Of a stretch of DNA of 24,341 nucleotides, positions 22,321-24,341 are shown piece after piece. Every line of letters starts with the position of its first letter. Within the stretch, counting starts at the first letter, position 1. The translations under genes were made by a program, and so were the position numbers. The stretch is from assembly GCA_900771325.1 (NCBI GenBank), contig CAAGNN010000135.1, positions 1 to 24,341 of the forward strand, in the 5' to 3' direction. The stretch comes from Kiritimatiellia bacterium. Lineage in GTDB: Bacteria > Verrucomicrobiota > Kiritimatiellia > RFP12 > DVOR01. The notes under the pieces were generated by a model. The model was not told where the DNA came from, did no database searches, and saw nothing but the letters and a program-made list of their open reading frames with translations.

Positions 22321-22449
22321 GATGACGGATGACAGATGACGGATGGCAGAGGCTCGCTGTGCGCGCTGCGCATTTTTCTAGACGGCGGAGCCGCCTTTAT
22401 GCGGGCCGGTAGGCCCGCTTCTGTCATCTGTCATCCGTCCTCTGTCATC
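22321..22449. repeat. Heptad-armed element between convergent genes, with GCGGGCC hairpin
   Basis: The left arm has GATGACG, GATGACA, GATGACG, GATGGCA (22321-22348). The core includes CATTTTTCTAG, GGCGGAGCCGCC-TTT and the perfect hairpin GCGGGCC-GGTA-GGCCCGC (22401-22418). The right arm has TGTCATC-type units to 22449. The arms are complementary. Units give TGA in both outward directions. Confidence 0.9.
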
Positions 22450-22483
22450 TGCTCCCGCGCTAGCGTCAGCCGGCGCGGGAGCA
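22450..22483 (-). terminator. Stop-spanning hairpin at the 3' end of the unknown minus-strand gene
   Basis: TGCTCCCGCGC (22450-22460) pairs perfectly with GCGCGGGAGCA (22473-22483). The TGA stop of the minus-strand gene (22466-22468) is in the loop. No U-run follows. Confidence 0.72.
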
Positions 22484-23266
22484 GCATCGAATAAGCTGTG
22501 CCAGGGCGCGGCGGGTTTCGGGGACGAGGGTGGCGCGGAGCCAGGGGGTGCCTTGGAAGAACTCGGCCAGGTAGGGGCGCGGCCGCTGGCCGAGTTTGAT
22601 GCCCATAATGGCGCTATCAACGTGGGCCGGCCAGATGGCGCACCCGCAGTCGAGCGGTTCGAAGCCGTCGCGCGGCCAGAGGTGCTTGCTGCGCTGGCCG
22701 TTCGCGCCGCCCTCGCGCTCGGTGAGGCCCTTGAGCTGCAGGTGAGCCCAGGGGGCCAGGCGGTCGCTTGGATGGCGGTCGGCGGGGGTGAGGTAGCGCA
22801 GAGGGGCGAGGTCGAAGGTGTTGAGGTGGAAGCGGTCGACGTATTTGCGCGCGGGGAAGAGGGTGCCATTGAGGGCGGCGAGGAGTTCGTGGCAGGGGGC
22901 GGACTCCGGGGCGGCGAGGTAGATTTGGCCGTAGGTGCCGTCGATGACAAAGAGCACGGCGTGGCGCGGGATGTAGGTGATGGCCGAGGGGTGGTCGAGC
23001 TCGTAGGTGTTTGCGCGGTGGTGGCGGGGCGCGCCGTGGAAGAAGGCGCAAAGCCAAAAGTGGCGCTCAAGCTGGACAATATGCGGCGTGAGGTGGCGCC
23101 CACCGAGGATGTCGCGGACCTGTTTGGTGAGGGCTGCGCTGGCCTCCGGGGAGTCCGGCTCCTGGAAGGTGACCGTCTCGGGCCATTCAACACACAGATA
23201 CCGGCGCGGAAGCCGAAAAGGCGAGCCGGCGCACCCGGCGCCAGCCGTCAGGGAGGTTGTTGTCAT
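22466..23266 (-). CDS. Unknown cytoplasmic protein
   Basis: I do not recognise this 266-residue protein. There is no signal peptide or membrane segment. A middle region rich in histidine and aromatic residues (HIVQLERHFWLCAFFHG, then RHHRANTYELDH) leads to AVLFVIDGTYGQIYLA, which reads like a central beta-sheet of a folded domain. The C-terminal part has CGCAIWPAHVDSAIMGIKLGQRPRP. Four cysteines fall near the C-terminus, two as CGC and two as CC, but no clear zinc-finger spacing is seen. ATG 23266 is chosen because AGGAG lies 8-9 nt upstream and TATACT lies about 36 bases upstream. The gene has its own promoter and stands alone, facing the acyl-CoA ligase. Coding potential is supported by non-repetitive composition and a sensible start and stop. 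Confidence 0.7.
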   Translation of the reverse strand: MTTTSLTAGAGCAGSPFRLPRRYLCVEWPETVTFQEPDSPEASAALTKQVRDILGGRHLTPHIVQLERHFWLCAFFHGAPRHHRANTYELDHPSAITYIPRHAVLFVIDGTYGQIYLAAPESAPCHELLAALNGTLFPARKYVDRFHLNTFDLAPLRYLTPADRHPSDRLAPWAHLQLKGLTEREGGANGQRSKHLWPRDGFEPLDCGCAIWPAHVDSAIMGIKLGQRPRPYLAEFFQGTPWLRATLVPETRRALAQLIRCCSRAG

Positions 23267-23301
23267 GGAGTTTCTCCTGATTGTTGTTTCAGACGGTCCG
23301 T

Positions 23302-23311
23302 AGTATAGCAA
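23302..23311 (-). promoter_or_regulatory. Promoter of the unknown gene
   Basis: On the minus strand TTTGC is joined to TATACT. It keeps the TGN extended -10 but not the full TGTG. The leader would be about 29 nt and contains AGGAG. Confidence 0.5.
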
Positions 23312-23346
23312 AAGGGAGACGATTCGTTAACCTGCGCCGGGTTGAT

Positions 23347-23378
23347 TTCTCGATAGACGATGGACGATAGACGAGAAG
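23347..23378. repeat. CGATAGA heptads within a TTCTCG/CGAGAA inverted repeat
   Basis: Units CGATAGA, CGATGGA and CGATAGA lie at 23351-23371, bounded by TTCTCG (23347-23352) and CGAGAA (23372-23377). This is the same heptad as the metY/nnr junction at 15885-15905. Confidence 0.82.
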
Positions 23379-23414
23379 GCTGTCGTCGGAGGTGGAAAGC
23401 CAGGCCAATGGGCC

Positions 23415-23515
23415 GACCCGCCCCGGGTTGCCCCCCGACCCGCCCCGGGTTGCCCCCCGACCCGCCCCGGGTTCGCCCCCGACCCGCCCCGGGTTCGCCC
23501 CCGACCCGCCCGAGA
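23415..23515. repeat. GC-rich 22-bp tandem array, copy 2
   Basis: Units start at 23415, 23437, 23459 and 23481, with a fifth partial unit at 23503. Each begins GACCCGCCCCGGGTT; the tails differ in pairs (GCCCCCC in the first two, CGCCCCC in the next two). Confidence 0.92.
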
Positions 23516-23548
23516 TGTGGGGGCTGCTGACATAGCTCCTGCGGACTT

Positions 23549-23720
23549 CTCGCCCCCACGCCCCTCGGGAGCGCGGTGCGCTCCACCCCGGCGGAGGTGC
23601 CCGTTGGGCACCTCCGCTAAGGGCACGGTGGTGGCACACCCAGGCTGCGCAGCGGGGATGCGCTCCGCGCCTCCCCGCCAGGGCCGTTGGGGGCCCAGCC
23701 CCCAAGCCCCCGCACTCCAA
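23549..23720. repeat. Dispersed hairpin repeat, copy 3
   Basis: This matches 3520-3625 and 7903-8078. The variable stem here is GCGGAGGTGCCC / GGGCACCTCCGC (23591-23602 with 23606-23617), perfectly paired. The GGGGA..GCGC / GCGC..TCCCC and TTGGGGGC-CCA-GCCCCCAA hairpins follow. Confidence 0.88.
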
Positions 23721-23761
23721 GATATTCCGGCTCCACCTCTGGCCGCGCTCGCCCAGCACCC

Positions 23762-23980
23762 TCGGCCACTCCAATGGCCACGTCTGGCCTCCACCCCGCC
23801 CGGCGCGAGGAACCCTTATCTTCCATCCAGTTCTCCTCCTGCCATCAACGGTTCTGTGGCGCGGCATATTTGCCGCGCAGCGAGCGTCAGCGAGCGCCTG
23901 GCTCCAGGCCCCCAGCCCCTCCCCTTGCCGCGCCCTTCCCCCCAATCCGCCCCGGGTTCGAGGTGGACCCGGGGCGGATG
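23762..23980. repeat. Dispersed intergenic module, copy 2, ending in a 22-bp family inverted pair
   Basis: This is homologous to 10128-10308. The GCGCGGCA-TATT-TGCCGCGC hairpin is at 23859-23878. At 23943-23980 AATCCGCCCCGGGTT faces ACCCGGGGCGGAT, showing the boundaries of the 22-bp family element with a single short spacer. No gene is supported between 23312 and 24300. Confidence 0.88.
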
Positions 23981-24077
23981 CGAGGCGAGGGAGGCCCTTA
24001 CGCGCGCGTGAGCGCGCTCGCGTGTGCGCGTGGCGCGCGCGTGCGGTTTATTATGGTAGGCGAAGCGTGAGGGGGCA

Positions 24078-24152
24078 GCCCGTTTTGACGAGCCGCGTCC
24101 TCGCGGCCCCTCGGGGCGTATGGCCGCTGGGGAGGGGGGCGTCAAAACGGGC
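24078..24152. repeat. Inverted repeat GCCCGTTTTGACG with internal hairpin
   Basis: GCCCGTTTTGACG (24078-24090) and CGTCAAAACGGGC (24140-24152) pair perfectly. The hairpin GCCGCG-TCCT-CGCGGC (24092-24107) lies between them. The left half resembles the terminator region at 8095-8120. Confidence 0.8.
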
Positions 24153-24181
24153 AACGCCCCTTCGCGCGAGCGCAGCGAGGA

Positions 24182-24209
24182 CCGTTCTCCGTTCACGGCT
24201 CACGGTTCA
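24182..24209. repeat. Heptad array (CCGTTCA type, four units)
   Basis: Four 7-bp units CCGTTCT, CCGTTCA, CGGCTCA and CGGTTCA are related to the array at 8171-8191. As there, they follow a GCGAGCGNAGCGAG stretch. Confidence 0.75.
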
Positions 24210-24303
24210 GGCGGCGAAAGCGCTGTAAAATGTCAATAGATTTGCGCAGGGCGCTTGGGAAAACTTGGAAAATGCGCATAGGTTAGGAGACCTTTCTGGG
24301 ATA

Positions 24304-24341
24304 GTGGATGAGGAGCTCTTGGGTTTGTTTGAGTGCGCGTG
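24304..24341 (+). CDS. Possible start of a gene running off the window
   Basis: From GTG 24304 the frame reads DEELLGLFECA to the end of the window. TTAGGAG lies about 14 bases upstream, a long spacing, and TAAAAT at 24226-24231 could be a -10. The frame is also open upstream to about 24232. Too short to judge. Confidence 0.25.
   Translation, partial: MDEELLGLFECA

Noticed and set aside
24230..24286. 18-codon frame from ATG 24230
   Set aside because: The ATG overlaps a possible -10 (TAAAAT) and has no ribosome site; nothing supports translation.
23312..24300. Several 60-220 codon frames in the repeat-rich gap
   Set aside because: All are translations of the tandem and hairpin repeats, low in complexity and without ribosome sites.

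Overview
The window is high-GC bacterial chromosome (about two thirds G+C by eye), densely coded on both strands. It has no rRNA, tRNA, transposase or phage gene. Signal peptides, an OmpR-type two-component pair, a secreted hexosaminidase and lipid-linked-sugar glycosyltransferases suggest a Gram-negative-type organism. An affinity with the PVC group (Verrucomicrobiota, Kiritimatiellota or Lentisphaerota) is only my guess from overall style.

Layout. (1) 1-413: 3' end of tlyA with heptad repeats and a terminator. (2) 456-3511: a 22-bp AT-rich palindrome array, then a complete DpnII-type restriction-modification operon (Dam-like methylase, GATC endonuclease, DpnA-like methylase) between imperfect direct repeats. 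(3) 3656-7859: an envelope-glycosylation locus. An ArnT-like GT39 transferase is divergent from a polyprenyl-phosphate GT2 transferase, which overlaps a response regulator that overlaps a sensor kinase. (4) 8190-10025: secreted GH20 hexosaminidase. (5) 10063-10510: dispersed hairpin repeats and a GC-rich 22-bp array. (6) 10529-14318: CPA2 cation/proton antiporter with EIIA domain, an unknown exported protein and a DedA/VTT membrane protein. (7) 14459-15868: MetY-like sulfhydrylase with a promoter and dyad. (8) 16013-18876 (minus): rarA and a bifunctional NAD(P)HX repair gene, overlapping. (9) 18947-22292: a large membrane protein and an acyl-CoA synthetase. (10) 22466-23266 (minus): unknown protein. 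(11) 23312-24300: about 1 kb without a convincing gene, made of second or third copies of the repeats seen earlier.

The most unusual aspect is the non-coding architecture. Many gene ends carry tandem heptads whose unit contains TGA or TAG. A 7-nt period rotates through the three frames, so three units give a stop in every frame. The heptad sequence differs between loci while this property is kept. A strong inverted repeat often spans or touches the stop codon. Two loci share a homologous 130-140 bp heptad-armed element; at one it supplies the stop, at the other its heptads lack a stop and the frame runs through into the next gene. Dispersed hairpin families show compensatory stem changes. Recognisable promoters share an extended -10 of the form TGTGN-TANANT, and three sit 6-7 nt before a start codon, predicting leaderless transcripts.

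All calls are by eye. Gene products rest on motif recognition. Repeat and hairpin statements rest on direct reading of bases. Functional roles of the repeats are hypotheses.
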